NCBI GenBank assembly: GCA_029906985.1
Contig: JARYMT010000002.1
Coordinates: forward strand, 124,001-188,000
Source: Microgenomates group bacterium
Lineage (GTDB): Bacteria > Patescibacteriota > Microgenomatia > UBA1406 > GWC2-37-13
Direction of reading: 5' to 3'
Length of the DNA stretch: 64,000 bases
Shown piece after piece: positions 7,660-17,036 of the stretch. Below the pieces are notes generated by a model. That model worked only from the letters and a program-made list of their open reading frames with translations, did not search any database and was not told the DNA's origin. Within the stretch, counting starts at the first letter, position 1. The number at the start of each line of letters is the position of its first letter. A program made the position numbers and the translations under genes.

Positions 7660-8382
7660 ATGGCCGAATATCAATACATAAATGTTTTAGGAAAAAAAGT
7701 CAGATATTTTAAAAAAGGCCGCGGCCGGCCGATTGTTTTTGTCCATGGCTGGGGAGGAACGATTGAAAGCCTGAAGCCGCTGGCCAACTTATTGGCTGAA
7801 AATTTTCAATCGATTGTTATCGAACTTCCGGGCTTTGGCCAAAGTGATCCTCCGGATAAGGATTGGGGAGTAGAGGAGTACGCCCAATTAGTCAGGGAGA
7901 TAATCCAAAAATTAAAACTCAACCAAATAATTTACTTTGGCCATTCTTTTGGCGGTGGTTTGGGAATTTTTTTAGCTGCCCAACAACCATCGATAATTGA
8001 AAAACTAATTCTTTGCAATAGTTCATTTAAAAGGGAGGTCAGGCGTTCAAGATTGGCTAAATTTTTCCGAAGCACCCCCCGTCAAATTAAACTTTTAATC
8101 TATAAAATTTTTTTCCCCAGCTCTGATTTAGCAAAATTTCCTCATTTGGAAAACAACTTCCGCAAAATTGTTGTCACTGATTTGACAAAATATTTACCAA
8201 AAATAAAATCGCCGACCTTTATTCTTTGGGGAGAAAACGATGAAATTACTCCTTTAGGTTTAGCTTATGAATTAAAAGAAAAAATTCGCCAATCCCGATT
8301 AAAAATATTTTCCAAAGAAAAGCATAATCTACCTCTTAAATCACCCCAGTTAGTATATAATGAGGTAAGAAAATTTCTATGA
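7660..8382 (+). CDS. Alpha/beta hydrolase
   Basis: This 240-residue protein has the alpha/beta-hydrolase order: oxyanion HGWGG near residue 30, nucleophile elbow GHSFGG near 97, Asp in GENDEITP near 195, and His in KHNLPLKSP near 222. All three catalytic residues are present. There is no signal peptide. Its stop overlaps the start of the membrane Mur ligase by four bases, which links it to cell-wall assembly, though the substrate cannot be read from sequence. Confidence 0.88.
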   Translation: MAEYQYINVLGKKVRYFKKGRGRPIVFVHGWGGTIESLKPLANLLAENFQSIVIELPGFGQSDPPDKDWGVEEYAQLVREIIQKLKLNQIIYFGHSFGGGLGIFLAAQQPSIIEKLILCNSSFKREVRRSRLAKFFRSTPRQIKLLIYKIFFPSSDLAKFPHLENNFRKIVVTDLTKYLPKIKSPTFILWGENDEITPLGLAYELKEKIRQSRLKIFSKEKHNLPLKSPQLVYNEVRKFL

Positions 8383-9818
8383 TTGATTTTCCAAAAATCT
8401 TTATTTTGGTAGTCTCGCTTTTAGTTTTTTTAAAAACCTTTTATTTTGTTTATCTTTTTCAAATCAAGGAATATCGACTCGATCGATTGTTTTCGTCTTT
8501 AAAAGAAGAGGGTTTTTTCCGCCTTTTTTATTTTCGGGAAATCAGGTTACCGGCGAAAAGTCTGCATAATTATGGTTTAATTTTTCTTTCTTTTATTTTT
8601 TCTTTTTGTCTTTTTTTATTCCTTTTAAAAACCAATTTTCTAATCATTTCGGTGATTTTTATTTTTATCCCCCTGGTCGCTTTTTTATTTGTTTTGATTG
8701 GCGTAGGATTAACCAGCATTCCGGTGATAATATATCGTCAACATTTAATTGATTCGGCCGCCCAAAAAGTCAATCAGTCAAAAGCAATATTTATCGGTAT
8801 CACCGGCTCATTTGGCAAAACCTCAACCAAGGATTTTTTATTCACTCTTTTATCAACCAGATTCAAGACGGCTAAAAGCGAAGCTAATATGAATACGGCT
8901 ATCGGCGTCGCCCTTTCTGTCTTAAATCATTTGAAAAATTATCATAAAATTTTTATTGCTGAACTAGGTGCTTATAAAATCGGGGAAATTAAAGAAATTG
9001 CCGAATTTATAAAACCAAAATATGGTATTCTGACCGGCATCGGCAATCAGCATTTAGATCTTTTTGGTTCAAGAAAAAACCTTTTGATCGCCAAAAAAGA
9101 ACTTTTTTTATCTTTGCCCAAAGATGGCCGCGCCTATATTAATGCCGATTTTCCAGAATATAAAAGCTTTATTAAAAATATCCGCTGTCCAGTCGTTTCG
9201 TTTTCTTCAACTAATCCAAAAGCCGATATTTTCTCTAAAAAATTAAATTTTAGCCGGGGAAAATTTTCCGCCGAGGTAGTTTACCATCAGCAAGTTTTTA
9301 AAATAACCACTAATCTTATCGGCTTTCATAATATCGTTAATTTGCTTCCTGTCATCGCTTTAGCCAGCGACATCGGTATTGAAAAAAAGACCATCATTGA
9401 CACAATTGCTAAAATTCCACCGACCACCCATCGGCTCTCCCTTCACCGGGGTTTAAATAAAGCTATAATTTTAAGCGATGCTTATAATTCTAATGTCGAT
9501 GGATTCATCGCCGCCATTCAAGCCGGCCAGTTTTTTGACCAACCAAAAAAATTTATTATCTCCCGCGGCATTATTGAATTGGGAAAAGAAAAAAGAATTT
9601 CTTACCAAAAAATTTTGAACCAGTTAAGGAATAATCAGATACCTCTTTTCACGACTGATAAGTTGTTTAAAATAGAAGATAAGTCCAACCAGGTAATTTA
9701 TTTTAATCAGGAAAAAAAACTTATTGATTTTTTAAAAAAAATCGCCGACCAGAAAACTTTAATTATTGTTGAGGGAAAATTTTCTTTTGACTCGATGAAA
9801 AATCTTTTTAAAAGTTAA
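8379..9818 (+). CDS. Membrane-anchored Mur ligase (MurF-like)
   Basis: The C-terminal three quarters is a Mur ligase: P-loop ITGSFGKTST near residue 142, NMNTAIGV, AELGAYKIGEIKEIA, GNQHLDLFGS and later DAYNSNVDGF, closest to MurF (D-Ala-D-Ala adding). Instead of the usual UDP-sugar binding domain, the first 125 residues hold about four membrane helices. It therefore probably adds an amino acid or dipeptide to a membrane-bound, lipid-linked precursor. Neighbours are a hydrolase, a DegT aminotransferase and a FemAB transferase, all consistent with wall precursor modification. Confidence 0.8.
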   Translation: MIDFPKIFILVVSLLVFLKTFYFVYLFQIKEYRLDRLFSSLKEEGFFRLFYFREIRLPAKSLHNYGLIFLSFIFSFCLFLFLLKTNFLIISVIFIFIPLVAFLFVLIGVGLTSIPVIIYRQHLIDSAAQKVNQSKAIFIGITGSFGKTSTKDFLFTLLSTRFKTAKSEANMNTAIGVALSVLNHLKNYHKIFIAELGAYKIGEIKEIAEFIKPKYGILTGIGNQHLDLFGSRKNLLIAKKELFLSLPKDGRAYINADFPEYKSFIKNIRCPVVSFSSTNPKADIFSKKLNFSRGKFSAEVVYHQQVFKITTNLIGFHNIVNLLPVIALASDIGIEKKTIIDTIAKIPPTTHRLSLHRGLNKAIILSDAYNSNVDGFIAAIQAGQFFDQPKKFIISRGIIELGKEKRISYQKILNQLRNNQIPLFTTDKLFKIEDKSNQVIYFNQEKKLIDFLKKIADQKTLIIVEGKFSFDSMKNLFKS

Positions 9819-9830
9819 TTTGGTGTTTTT

Positions 9831-11060
9831 ATGATTTCCGCTGATTTTGCCCCAAATGAAAGAATCGATGACGCTCTATTAAGCGCTTCTCTTCTTCTTA
9901 TGCCTTGGCGGTGGAAGAGGGGAGAGGTAATAAAAAAAGTAAAAAAGCAGTTGTCCGACCTGTTTGCTAACGACAACGTTTACTTATTTTTAACCGGAAG
10001 AGGAGCGCTATATAATTTATTGTCTCAACTTAATTTAGCCAAAGGTAGCGAAGTGGTCGTCCAGGCCTTTACCTGTGAAGCAGTGGTACTACCAATCATT
10101 GCCAATCAATTAAAGCCGGTTTATGTCGACATCGAAACTGAAACTTTATCTCTTGATCTTTATGACCTAGAAAAAAAACTATCTTCTAAAACAAAAGTCT
10201 TAATCCTCCAGCACACTTTTGGCTTAATACCAAAATATCGATCACAAATTGTCTCCTTGGCGACTCGGCATAATGTGATAATTATCGAAGACTTGGCTCA
10301 TGGATTTGATCTGTCCCTATTTAAAAACCGCCAAACAAAGACGATAAAATTACTTTCTTTTGGTCGCTCTAAAGCTCTATCATCTGTTTTCGGCGCTGCC
10401 CTAATTACCAATAATGACCTTATAGCTGATAAATTAAGCCATTTGGAAAAATCATTAGCTTATCCTGACAATCTTTTTATTTTTAAACTCCTTTTATATA
10501 AACCGTTTTCTTTGATCATTAAATCAACTTATGATTTTGGGTTAGGGAAACTCATTCATCAATTAATAAAAATACTTAATCTTTTGGTGCCGGAAATTAG
10601 TGCCAAAGAAAAAGCAGCCGCCTTTGATCCCTTGATGAACAAAGCTTATCCCAACGCGCTGGCTATTCTTTTAGCTCAGCAATTAAAAAAATTTGACCTT
10701 TTTTATCATCTTAGGGCTCAAATATCAAGGTTTTACCAAGAAAATCTTCCCAAAAATCTTCTTTTGAATCCCAGCCATTATCTTAAAGGATCTTTTTTGC
10801 GCTTTCCTTTACTGGTTAATGATCGCCATGAAATACTCAATGGGGCTCGGCAGCATAATATCTTTTTAGGCAAATGGTACGACCAAGTAGTTGCTCCGAA
10901 AGCCCTAAATTTAAAAAAAGTTGGCTATCAAATTGGCAGTTGTCCCAAAGCGGAAAAAATCTGCCAAAAAATTATTAACCTTCCCACCAACATTGGTCAA
11001 AAACAAGCCAAAATTGTCACCGAAACTTTAAAAACTATTATAAAAAACATCGTCAACTGA
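9831..11060 (+). CDS. DegT/DnrJ/EryC1/StrS family aminotransferase
   Basis: The PLP-dependent fold is visible as LTGRGALYNLL (cofactor phosphate contacts), VVQAFTCEAVVLPI, the Asp of IIEDLAHGFD, and the Schiff-base lysine in SFGRSKALSSVFGAA. The family transaminates keto-sugars attached to nucleotides. The gene begins 12 bases after the Mur ligase and is followed by FemAB, so an amino-sugar for the cell envelope is a reasonable product. The exact sugar is unknown. Confidence 0.82.
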   Translation: MISADFAPNERIDDALLSASLLLMPWRWKRGEVIKKVKKQLSDLFANDNVYLFLTGRGALYNLLSQLNLAKGSEVVVQAFTCEAVVLPIIANQLKPVYVDIETETLSLDLYDLEKKLSSKTKVLILQHTFGLIPKYRSQIVSLATRHNVIIIEDLAHGFDLSLFKNRQTKTIKLLSFGRSKALSSVFGAALITNNDLIADKLSHLEKSLAYPDNLFIFKLLLYKPFSLIIKSTYDFGLGKLIHQLIKILNLLVPEISAKEKAAAFDPLMNKAYPNALAILLAQQLKKFDLFYHLRAQISRFYQENLPKNLLLNPSHYLKGSFLRFPLLVNDRHEILNGARQHNIFLGKWYDQVVAPKALNLKKVGYQIGSCPKAEKICQKIINLPTNIGQKQAKIVTETLKTIIKNIVN

Positions 11061-11177
11061 TTGGATCAAAATGCTGTTTATACTATTTTAATAATCAGGT
11101 AAAAAAACAAGTTAAGAAAATTAAAGAGAAAAAAACAAAGCAGAGACCAGCAAATTAAAAATTCCAGCCATGTTTAG

Positions 11178-11202
11178 TACAATTAATTAATTAATTGTAG
11201 TG
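11178..11202. repeat. Palindromic AATTAATT element, copy 1
   Basis: A 22-bp perfect palindrome (11178-11199, arms TACAATTAATT) plus GTG forms a 25-bp sequence that recurs identically at 37623-37647. Here it ends seven bases before the FemAB start codon, so it could act as an operator or as a hairpin covering the initiation region. Confidence 0.65.
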
Positions 11203-11209
11203 AAAAATT

Positions 11210-12232
11210 ATGAATGTCCAAATGGTTGAAAATAAAAATGATTGGGAGAAGTTTTTTAATGATTATGGATCAGCCTCTTTTCTTCAATCTTGGCAGTGGG
11301 GCGAGTTTCAAAAAACATTAGGCTATGATATAAGCCGCTTGGGTTTTTGGGAAAAAGGGGAGTTAAGAATGATTGCCCAAGTAATTAAAATCAAATCAAA
11401 AAGAGGTAATTTTCTCTTTATTCCCCATGGGCCGGTGATTAACTGCCGCCAGTTTTCTTGTCAAAAAAGTTATTTAAAAACTTTGAGGGATTTTTTGGTT
11501 AATTTGGCAAAAAAAGACAATTTCAGCTTCATCAGAATTTCGCCCTTAGCCCTTGATGATCATCAAAATCAAAAACTTTATCGAGATTTGGGTTTTAAAA
11601 CTGCTCCGGTTTACATGCATGCGGAAACCATGTGGATTTTGAACCTTAATCCAAGTGAAGAAACGTTAATGGCCAATATGCGCAAAACAACACGTTATTT
11701 AATAAAGAGAGCCGGCCGGGAAAATGTCGTTATTGAAAAAAGAACCGATGAAAAGGCCGTTGATGATTTTTATCGACTCTACGAAGAAACCGCCCGCCGG
11801 GAAAAATTTGTTCCTTTTTCAAAAAAATACATCAGCAATGAGTTTAAAGCTTTTAACCAAACCGGTGACGCTGTTTTTTTATTTGGCTATCAAAAAAAAA
11901 CCACCCTCGCTTCGGCTTTAATCATTTTTACCCGCTCAACGGCTTTTTATCATCAAGGCGCCTCAATCCATAGCAAAATACCAGTGACCTATCTTCTCCA
12001 ATGGGAAGCAATTAAAGAAGCCAAAAAACGAGGCTGTCAGTTTTATAATTTTTGGGGAATTATGAAAAAAGGCCGGACGCCAAAAAGCTGGTCGGGTTTA
12101 ACTCTTTTCAAACAAGGGTTTGGCGGTCAACAGGTTGATTATTTACCTACCCAGGATTATCCAGTAAAAAAACTTTCTTACACAATGACAGTTTTTCTGG
12201 AAAAAATTTTAAACTGGAAAAGGGGAGTTTAA
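11210..12232 (+). CDS. FemAB-family aminoacyltransferase
   Basis: This 340-residue protein has the paired GNAT-like domains of Fem transferases. SFLQSWQWGEFQKTLGY is at the front, LNPSEETLMANMRKTTRYLI in the middle, and FYNFWGIMKKGRTPKSWSGLTLFKQGFGG at the end, which is the C-terminal signature. Fem proteins use aminoacyl-tRNA to add residues to the peptidoglycan stem peptide, usually as cross-bridges. The last 24 bases overlap the opposing MurG-like gene tail to tail. Confidence 0.88.
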   Translation: MNVQMVENKNDWEKFFNDYGSASFLQSWQWGEFQKTLGYDISRLGFWEKGELRMIAQVIKIKSKRGNFLFIPHGPVINCRQFSCQKSYLKTLRDFLVNLAKKDNFSFIRISPLALDDHQNQKLYRDLGFKTAPVYMHAETMWILNLNPSEETLMANMRKTTRYLIKRAGRENVVIEKRTDEKAVDDFYRLYEETARREKFVPFSKKYISNEFKAFNQTGDAVFLFGYQKKTTLASALIIFTRSTAFYHQGASIHSKIPVTYLLQWEAIKEAKKRGCQFYNFWGIMKKGRTPKSWSGLTLFKQGFGGQQVDYLPTQDYPVKKLSYTMTVFLEKILNWKRGV

Positions 12233-13609
12233 ACTATTAGTTGGAGACGGTAAAATTTTTGCCAAAGCTTCCTTGACCCTCTCCCGCCAATTATAGGGAA
12301 ATGGCGGCTCTTGATTAAGTTTTGTTAATAATCTTTCAATTTGACCAACCAAATCTTTATGACGGTGATAATCAAAAAGTTCTGTTCCTATCTTTGATAA
12401 GTTTTTTATTGGTATTACCGCTCCGGTTTCTTCCAGTATTTCTCTAATTCTTGCTTCATGTCTTCCCCAATTGGCAAGGGCGACAAAAAGTTTCCCCGCC
12501 ATTAGGCTCTCTATTCCAATATCGCCGGAGGGTTTACTGCAGACAACCTGCGACCAATTTAACGCCTGATAAGATAAAGGCAAAAGACTGGTTAAATTTT
12601 CTCCGAAAATTATTACTGCTTGATCATCCTTTTTGACAGTCAATGACTCGTTAACATCGTGAATTCTATAAGCAATTCCTTTTCTTTTTAATTCTCTTAC
12701 CAGTTTCTCCTTCAAATCAGCATTGGTGCCGCAATAAAAAACTCCTTGCTGAAAACGATAATCCAAATTTTTAGCAATGGTTAAAATCTCTTCCTGATTA
12801 CCGCCCAGTCCGCCGGTAAACACGCCAACTCTTAATTTTTTTCTGCCGCCTAAAAAATAATTATATTCTTGTTTTTTTGTTTCTAAATTTGCCAAATCAA
12901 TATTTACCTCCAATTCTTTTGCCAGTGGAAAGCCAGTGCAAAAAACTCTTTCCGGCGGCACTCCTTGTTTAATTAACGAAACTCTTGTCGCCTCATCAAA
13001 AGTAAAGTAATAAACAAAGGGTAAATTTTTATATTTCAAATAATTGGGGTGAACATAAGGATCAGTGACATAATGAATGACTGGAATATCGCTTCGATGA
13101 TTCCTTGATAAAAAATCAGCGGCAAGATTGCCGACAGCATAGTGGAAAGTGACAATCGGCTTAGCTGGTACTCCGCTAATTACCGCTTCAATAATCGCTT
13201 CTGTTTCTGCTCTTAAATATTCTTCAAGCGGCAATCCTTGTCTTAAAATCGGGGCCATCAACTCATGGCCTTTTCTTAATAATAAAGAGCGAGCAACCCG
13301 CCGGCCTTGTTCGCCGACAAAACTCATTTTTTGCCACGCATCCGTCAGCAAATATCGGCCAACATCGACCACCGGCAATCGAGAGTTTTTTTCTTCCAAT
13401 TGAGCAAACGCCAACGGCATTGATAAATGAGCCCTTGATAAAACCAGTTCTTTTTCTTTACCGGTTAATCCCGGTTCTTCAACCACCGAGGCGGTTAAAA
13501 TCAGCATGCTTGCCCCAATCAATTCTCTTAGTTCTTTTGAATCAGCTAATCTTAGCGCAGTTAACCGCTTAGGAACATTGGTTTCGGGTAATGATCCCTC
13601 AACGTTCAT
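12209..13609 (-). CDS. MurG/MGDG synthase-like glycosyltransferase
   Basis: The protein has a two-domain GT-B layout. The N-terminal part holds IVTFHYAVGNLAADFLSR and IPVIHYVTDPYVHPNYL. The C-terminal part has VGVFTGGLGGNQEEIL, then SQVVCSKPSGDIGIESLMAGKLFV, which matches the donor-binding PxGxxxxExxxxG region of the GT28/MurG superfamily. The first 100 residues are an unusual extension. It is last in a minus-strand run with the kinase fusion and ABC genes. The acceptor is unknown; a lipid-linked sugar is likely. Confidence 0.72.
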   Translation of the reverse strand: MNVEGSLPETNVPKRLTALRLADSKELRELIGASMLILTASVVEEPGLTGKEKELVLSRAHLSMPLAFAQLEEKNSRLPVVDVGRYLLTDAWQKMSFVGEQGRRVARSLLLRKGHELMAPILRQGLPLEEYLRAETEAIIEAVISGVPAKPIVTFHYAVGNLAADFLSRNHRSDIPVIHYVTDPYVHPNYLKYKNLPFVYYFTFDEATRVSLIKQGVPPERVFCTGFPLAKELEVNIDLANLETKKQEYNYFLGGRKKLRVGVFTGGLGGNQEEILTIAKNLDYRFQQGVFYCGTNADLKEKLVRELKRKGIAYRIHDVNESLTVKKDDQAVIIFGENLTSLLPLSYQALNWSQVVCSKPSGDIGIESLMAGKLFVALANWGRHEARIREILEETGAVIPIKNLSKIGTELFDYHRHKDLVGQIERLLTKLNQEPPFPYNWRERVKEALAKILPSPTNSLNSPFPV

Positions 13610-13633
13610 AAAAGATAAATTAAAATTTTTAAA

Positions 13634-15241
13634 TTATTTTGGCCCTCGCCGGCAGCTAAAATGCTCCTCCTGACAAACCGGTTCATAAGTGCTGTCGCCG
13701 GGTAAAAAAACTGTATCATGGTAATCAGCGATGATAATTTTGCCGTCTTTGCCGATTTTATTCCTTCTGGTCCCTTTAGCCCTCCGGTCGCAATATCGAC
13801 ACCGGGTCGAAGTTTCTATTTCATGCCAAAATTTATTTTTTTTAACCTCTTTTAATAAATGTTTCATAAAAGTAAAATATTCTCCCCGAAAAGTAAAATC
13901 AATCCCATTGGCGATTATATGAAAACCTTTTTTTCTCAAAGAGTCAAGAACAGCGATTGCTTTTTTTGGTTGAGAAGCTTGAGCGATAAACAACATTACT
14001 TCATCAATAAATATATAAGGAAATTGTTTGGGAGAAAGTCTTTTTTTGCGGATATATTTAATTATTGTTTCAAGATCATTGTCTTCGATAATTTTTGCTT
14101 TGAGCCGATAACCATCCCGGCTGACAATCGCTTTTTCTTGACTTTGATATCTGACCGCTGCCCGCGGCTGGAAGGCTAGCGTTTTTCTTTTTCCTAATTC
14201 TGAAGCCAAAAGACAACTAACAGTCGTTTTACCGCTGAACATACTTTTACTGTGAATGAGAATTACTGTCCGGCCCCGTGATTCAGCCATTTTCCGCAAA
14301 ATTTCTTTGACCGCTTCTTGTGGTTGCGGTTCTAATAATTCTCCCAAAAGATTAAGTTCGCGTCTTATCTGATAAACATAATCATAGCTTAAAGACGGAT
14401 TTTCATAAGCAGCCACCGGATTGACAGTAATTTTTAAAACCGGCACCCCCCATTGATCGGTAATCTTTTGGCAAAGTTCATCAACTCTTTGGATTTGAAT
14501 CTTTAAGTCTTTAAAGCCAAAATTTAATTCTCCTTTTCGCCAGGGCTCATCTTTTTGTCGTCTTTTTATTCCTTCGATTAAATTTTCAATTTTATCGGGC
14601 AACAAAATTACCAAAAGGTTAGGGGAGGGAATAATTGGCTTAAAAAGTCTGACCACTTCTTGATACATCGAATATTCCTCGGAAGTTAAAAAACCAACCT
14701 CGTAGTACCATTTTGCCCACATTAAAATATCAGTTAAAGTACTCGTGTCGGAGACAGCAATCCCCGAAGAAGCTTTAGCTTTGATATCGGAAAAAATATT
14801 GCTTAATAAAAAATAAATCTGCGAGCGAAGCATATAATCGGGATTTTGCTGGGATTTCGCCCAAAAAGGATTTTTCCGATGGGGCTCTTTGACAACAAAA
14901 TTTGCTTTAAGATCTTTGATTAAAATTTGGCTGATCGTACTTTTACCCACTCCCAAAGGTCCTAAAAAACCAATGTATTTATTGGCATTTTTATTGATAA
15001 TCGAGGTAAAAATTTTATTTAAATTAATTTTATGCTTCAAAGCGAAAAGGTCAATGAGGCGATAAAAAATTAATTTTTCATTAATTGGTAGGTTTAAAAC
15101 TTGGGTTAATAATTTTTCTTTAAGAGCAAAAAAATTTTTTTCCGTAACTAGACGGTTTTTTTTCTCCCAAAAATTAATTTCTTCAACCACTTTCGCCAGC
15201 TTTTGACAAAATTGTTGACGGTCAGAAGTGGCGTGAACCAT
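13634..15241 (-). CDS. Fused deoxynucleoside kinase and type II thymidine kinase
   Basis: Two unrelated nucleoside kinases sit in one 535-residue chain. Residues about 90-300 form a dNK-family kinase: P-loop GPLGVGKST, SDTSTLTDILMW where relatives have ERS/DRS, and a lid with IKRRQKDEPW. Residues about 325-535 form a type II thymidine kinase: MFSGKTT, the catalytic Glu of YIFIDEVMLF, GIDFTFRGEYF and a zinc ribbon (CRYCDRR with CQEEHFSC). The Arg of the first kinase's DRS motif appears replaced. It would salvage deoxynucleosides, which suits a host-dependent cell. It follows the ABC permease by two bases. Confidence 0.8.
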   Translation of the reverse strand: MVHATSDRQQFCQKLAKVVEEINFWEKKNRLVTEKNFFALKEKLLTQVLNLPINEKLIFYRLIDLFALKHKINLNKIFTSIINKNANKYIGFLGPLGVGKSTISQILIKDLKANFVVKEPHRKNPFWAKSQQNPDYMLRSQIYFLLSNIFSDIKAKASSGIAVSDTSTLTDILMWAKWYYEVGFLTSEEYSMYQEVVRLFKPIIPSPNLLVILLPDKIENLIEGIKRRQKDEPWRKGELNFGFKDLKIQIQRVDELCQKITDQWGVPVLKITVNPVAAYENPSLSYDYVYQIRRELNLLGELLEPQPQEAVKEILRKMAESRGRTVILIHSKSMFSGKTTVSCLLASELGKRKTLAFQPRAAVRYQSQEKAIVSRDGYRLKAKIIEDNDLETIIKYIRKKRLSPKQFPYIFIDEVMLFIAQASQPKKAIAVLDSLRKKGFHIIANGIDFTFRGEYFTFMKHLLKEVKKNKFWHEIETSTRCRYCDRRAKGTRRNKIGKDGKIIIADYHDTVFLPGDSTYEPVCQEEHFSCRRGPK

Positions 15242-15243
15242 AA

Positions 15244-16029
15244 TTAAAAAACTTTGATTAATCCTTTATTTAAAACTTTTTTATAACTTTGGCGCAAAAA
15301 AACCAAAGCCAAAAGCAAATAAATGATATTAAGAATAAAACTAAATATCAAGTCTAAATAGTCAACTTTACCTTGATTAAGCAATTTTCTTGCTCCTTCA
15401 AAAACGTAACTCGTCGGGACAAAAGCTGCCACCTTTTGCGCCCAGGGCGGTAAAACTGATAAAGGATAATAAATCGCCGAAAAAGGAGCAATAATCATGA
15501 TTGCCGTCCAGGCAAAAGTTTGCACTTTAGTTCCAAAGCGAAGGATGACTCCAGCGACCAAAAAACCAACCCACCAGCCGGTAATAATTAAAAGAAAAAT
15601 AAAAGGCAAAAAATAAAAACCGAGATAAAAAATTTTCACCCGATAAAGAAGAAAGGCAATAATTATGGCAAAACCAAGGCTTAAAAAAGCTTTGATAATT
15701 CCGACAATTAAAACAGTAACAATCCACTCGGAAAATTTTAACGGCGAGCCAAAAAGATTAATTAAATTTCTATTCCAAATTTCCTCAAGCAAATTGACGG
15801 TGATTTCATACTGGCCCCTCCAGACAACAATCCATAAAAGAATCCCCGAGACAATCATTAAAATTACTTTGGAATTTAGTGGCGTATATTGTTTAAAATA
15901 AGCGCTGGTTAAACCCCAAAGTAAAAGATCGACTGTCGGCCAATAAAAAGCGTCGCTCATTCTGTCTAAACTATGGCGAAAATAATAAAAATAACGCAAC
16001 ACCATGGCATATATTCGATTGATTTTCAT
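15244..16029 (-). CDS. ABC-2 type exporter permease
   Basis: This 261-residue protein has six membrane helices and the ABC-2 pattern with a conserved loop PFSAIYYPLSVLPPWAQKVAAFVP before the last helices. It starts within the stop of the ATPase gene (ATGA overlap), so the two form a single exporter. The substrate, perhaps a lipid-linked glycan, cannot be determined. Confidence 0.82.
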   Translation of the reverse strand: MKINRIYAMVLRYFYYFRHSLDRMSDAFYWPTVDLLLWGLTSAYFKQYTPLNSKVILMIVSGILLWIVVWRGQYEITVNLLEEIWNRNLINLFGSPLKFSEWIVTVLIVGIIKAFLSLGFAIIIAFLLYRVKIFYLGFYFLPFIFLLIITGWWVGFLVAGVILRFGTKVQTFAWTAIMIIAPFSAIYYPLSVLPPWAQKVAAFVPTSYVFEGARKLLNQGKVDYLDLIFSFILNIIYLLLALVFLRQSYKKVLNKGLIKVF

Positions 16030-16949
16030 TTTTTCCTCTTGGCAACTTCTAAAAAATAATCTTCAAGACTTGGTTTATCAATCGCTATTTCGTCATAAAA
16101 AACTCCCCGATCAATCAAAGTTTTTAGAAAATTGGGGATTTGTCTTTCTTTTAAATCAACAATAATATATCTTCCCTCCAATCGGTATAACAACTGGTTT
16201 TTTTGGCATTCTTCAATGGTTCTTTTTAACCCATCTTTAACCAAAAGGGTCAGATGACTGATTTCAATTGTTCTGGCTAAATTTTCCGGCGTATCATCGG
16301 CAATAATTTTTCCTTTATTTATAAAAATTACCCGGTCGCAGATTTCTTCGACTTCGGCCATATTGTGGGAAGTAAAAATCAGGCTGACTTTAAATTGTTT
16401 TCTCTCGTTTAATATAAATTGGCGGATATAATTGGCAATATCCGGATCCAAAGAGGCGGTTGGTTCGTCTAAAAGCAGCACCCGGGGGAAATTTATAAAC
16501 GCCTTGGCCAGATTAACCCGGGTTCTTTGACCGGCAGATAAATCTTGAATCTGAAGATCCAAAAGCTGATATAAATTAAAAATATCAATTAATTTATTCA
16601 GTCTTTTTTTTCGGTCATCAATTTGGTAAAGATATGACAAAAAAGTCAGGTTTTCTTTGACGGTTAAATCCCACGGTAAATTAACATCGGTCAGGGAAAA
16701 ATTGATTTCGGTTAAAATTTCCTCACGGGCGGTCTTTAAATTTTTGCCAAAATAAAAAATATCGCCGGCTGTAGGCGTTAAAACACCTAAAAGCATTTGA
16801 ATTGTTGTTGTCTTTCCAGCTCCATTTGGCCCAAGAAGTCCCAAGATTTCTCCCTCTTTCAAAGAAAAAGAAACATTATCCACCGCCAAAAATCCACTAT
16901 CAGCCGGTCCGAATCTTTTAGTTAGATTTTTAACCTGTAAAATATCCAT
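16026..16949 (-). CDS. ABC exporter ATP-binding protein
   Basis: All nucleotide-binding motifs are present: Walker A GPNGAGKTT, signature LSAGQRTRVNLAKAF, Walker B VLLLDEPTASLDP, and the switch His in FTSHNMAEVEEICD. The C-terminal 80 residues form the small domain common in ABC-2 exporter ATPases. It is the first gene of the minus-strand run that continues with the permease, kinase fusion and MurG-like gene. Confidence 0.9.
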   Translation of the reverse strand: MDILQVKNLTKRFGPADSGFLAVDNVSFSLKEGEILGLLGPNGAGKTTTIQMLLGVLTPTAGDIFYFGKNLKTAREEILTEINFSLTDVNLPWDLTVKENLTFLSYLYQIDDRKKRLNKLIDIFNLYQLLDLQIQDLSAGQRTRVNLAKAFINFPRVLLLDEPTASLDPDIANYIRQFILNERKQFKVSLIFTSHNMAEVEEICDRVIFINKGKIIADDTPENLARTIEISHLTLLVKDGLKRTIEECQKNQLLYRLEGRYIIVDLKERQIPNFLKTLIDRGVFYDEIAIDKPSLEDYFLEVAKRKK

Positions 16950-17036
16950 ACCGAAATTATAATATAAACCAAATTTAAATAAGCCTCTATAAAAAATTTG
17001 TGTGATAAAATATTTCTTATATCAATTGACACCTTT

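Noticed and set aside
13859-14179. Plus-strand 106-residue frame
   Set aside because: It is antisense to the well-supported kinase fusion and has no recognisable content.
16998-17036. TTG extension of the aminotransferase
   Set aside because: It would run through the likely -10 element; the ATG at 17037 fits the family N-terminus.
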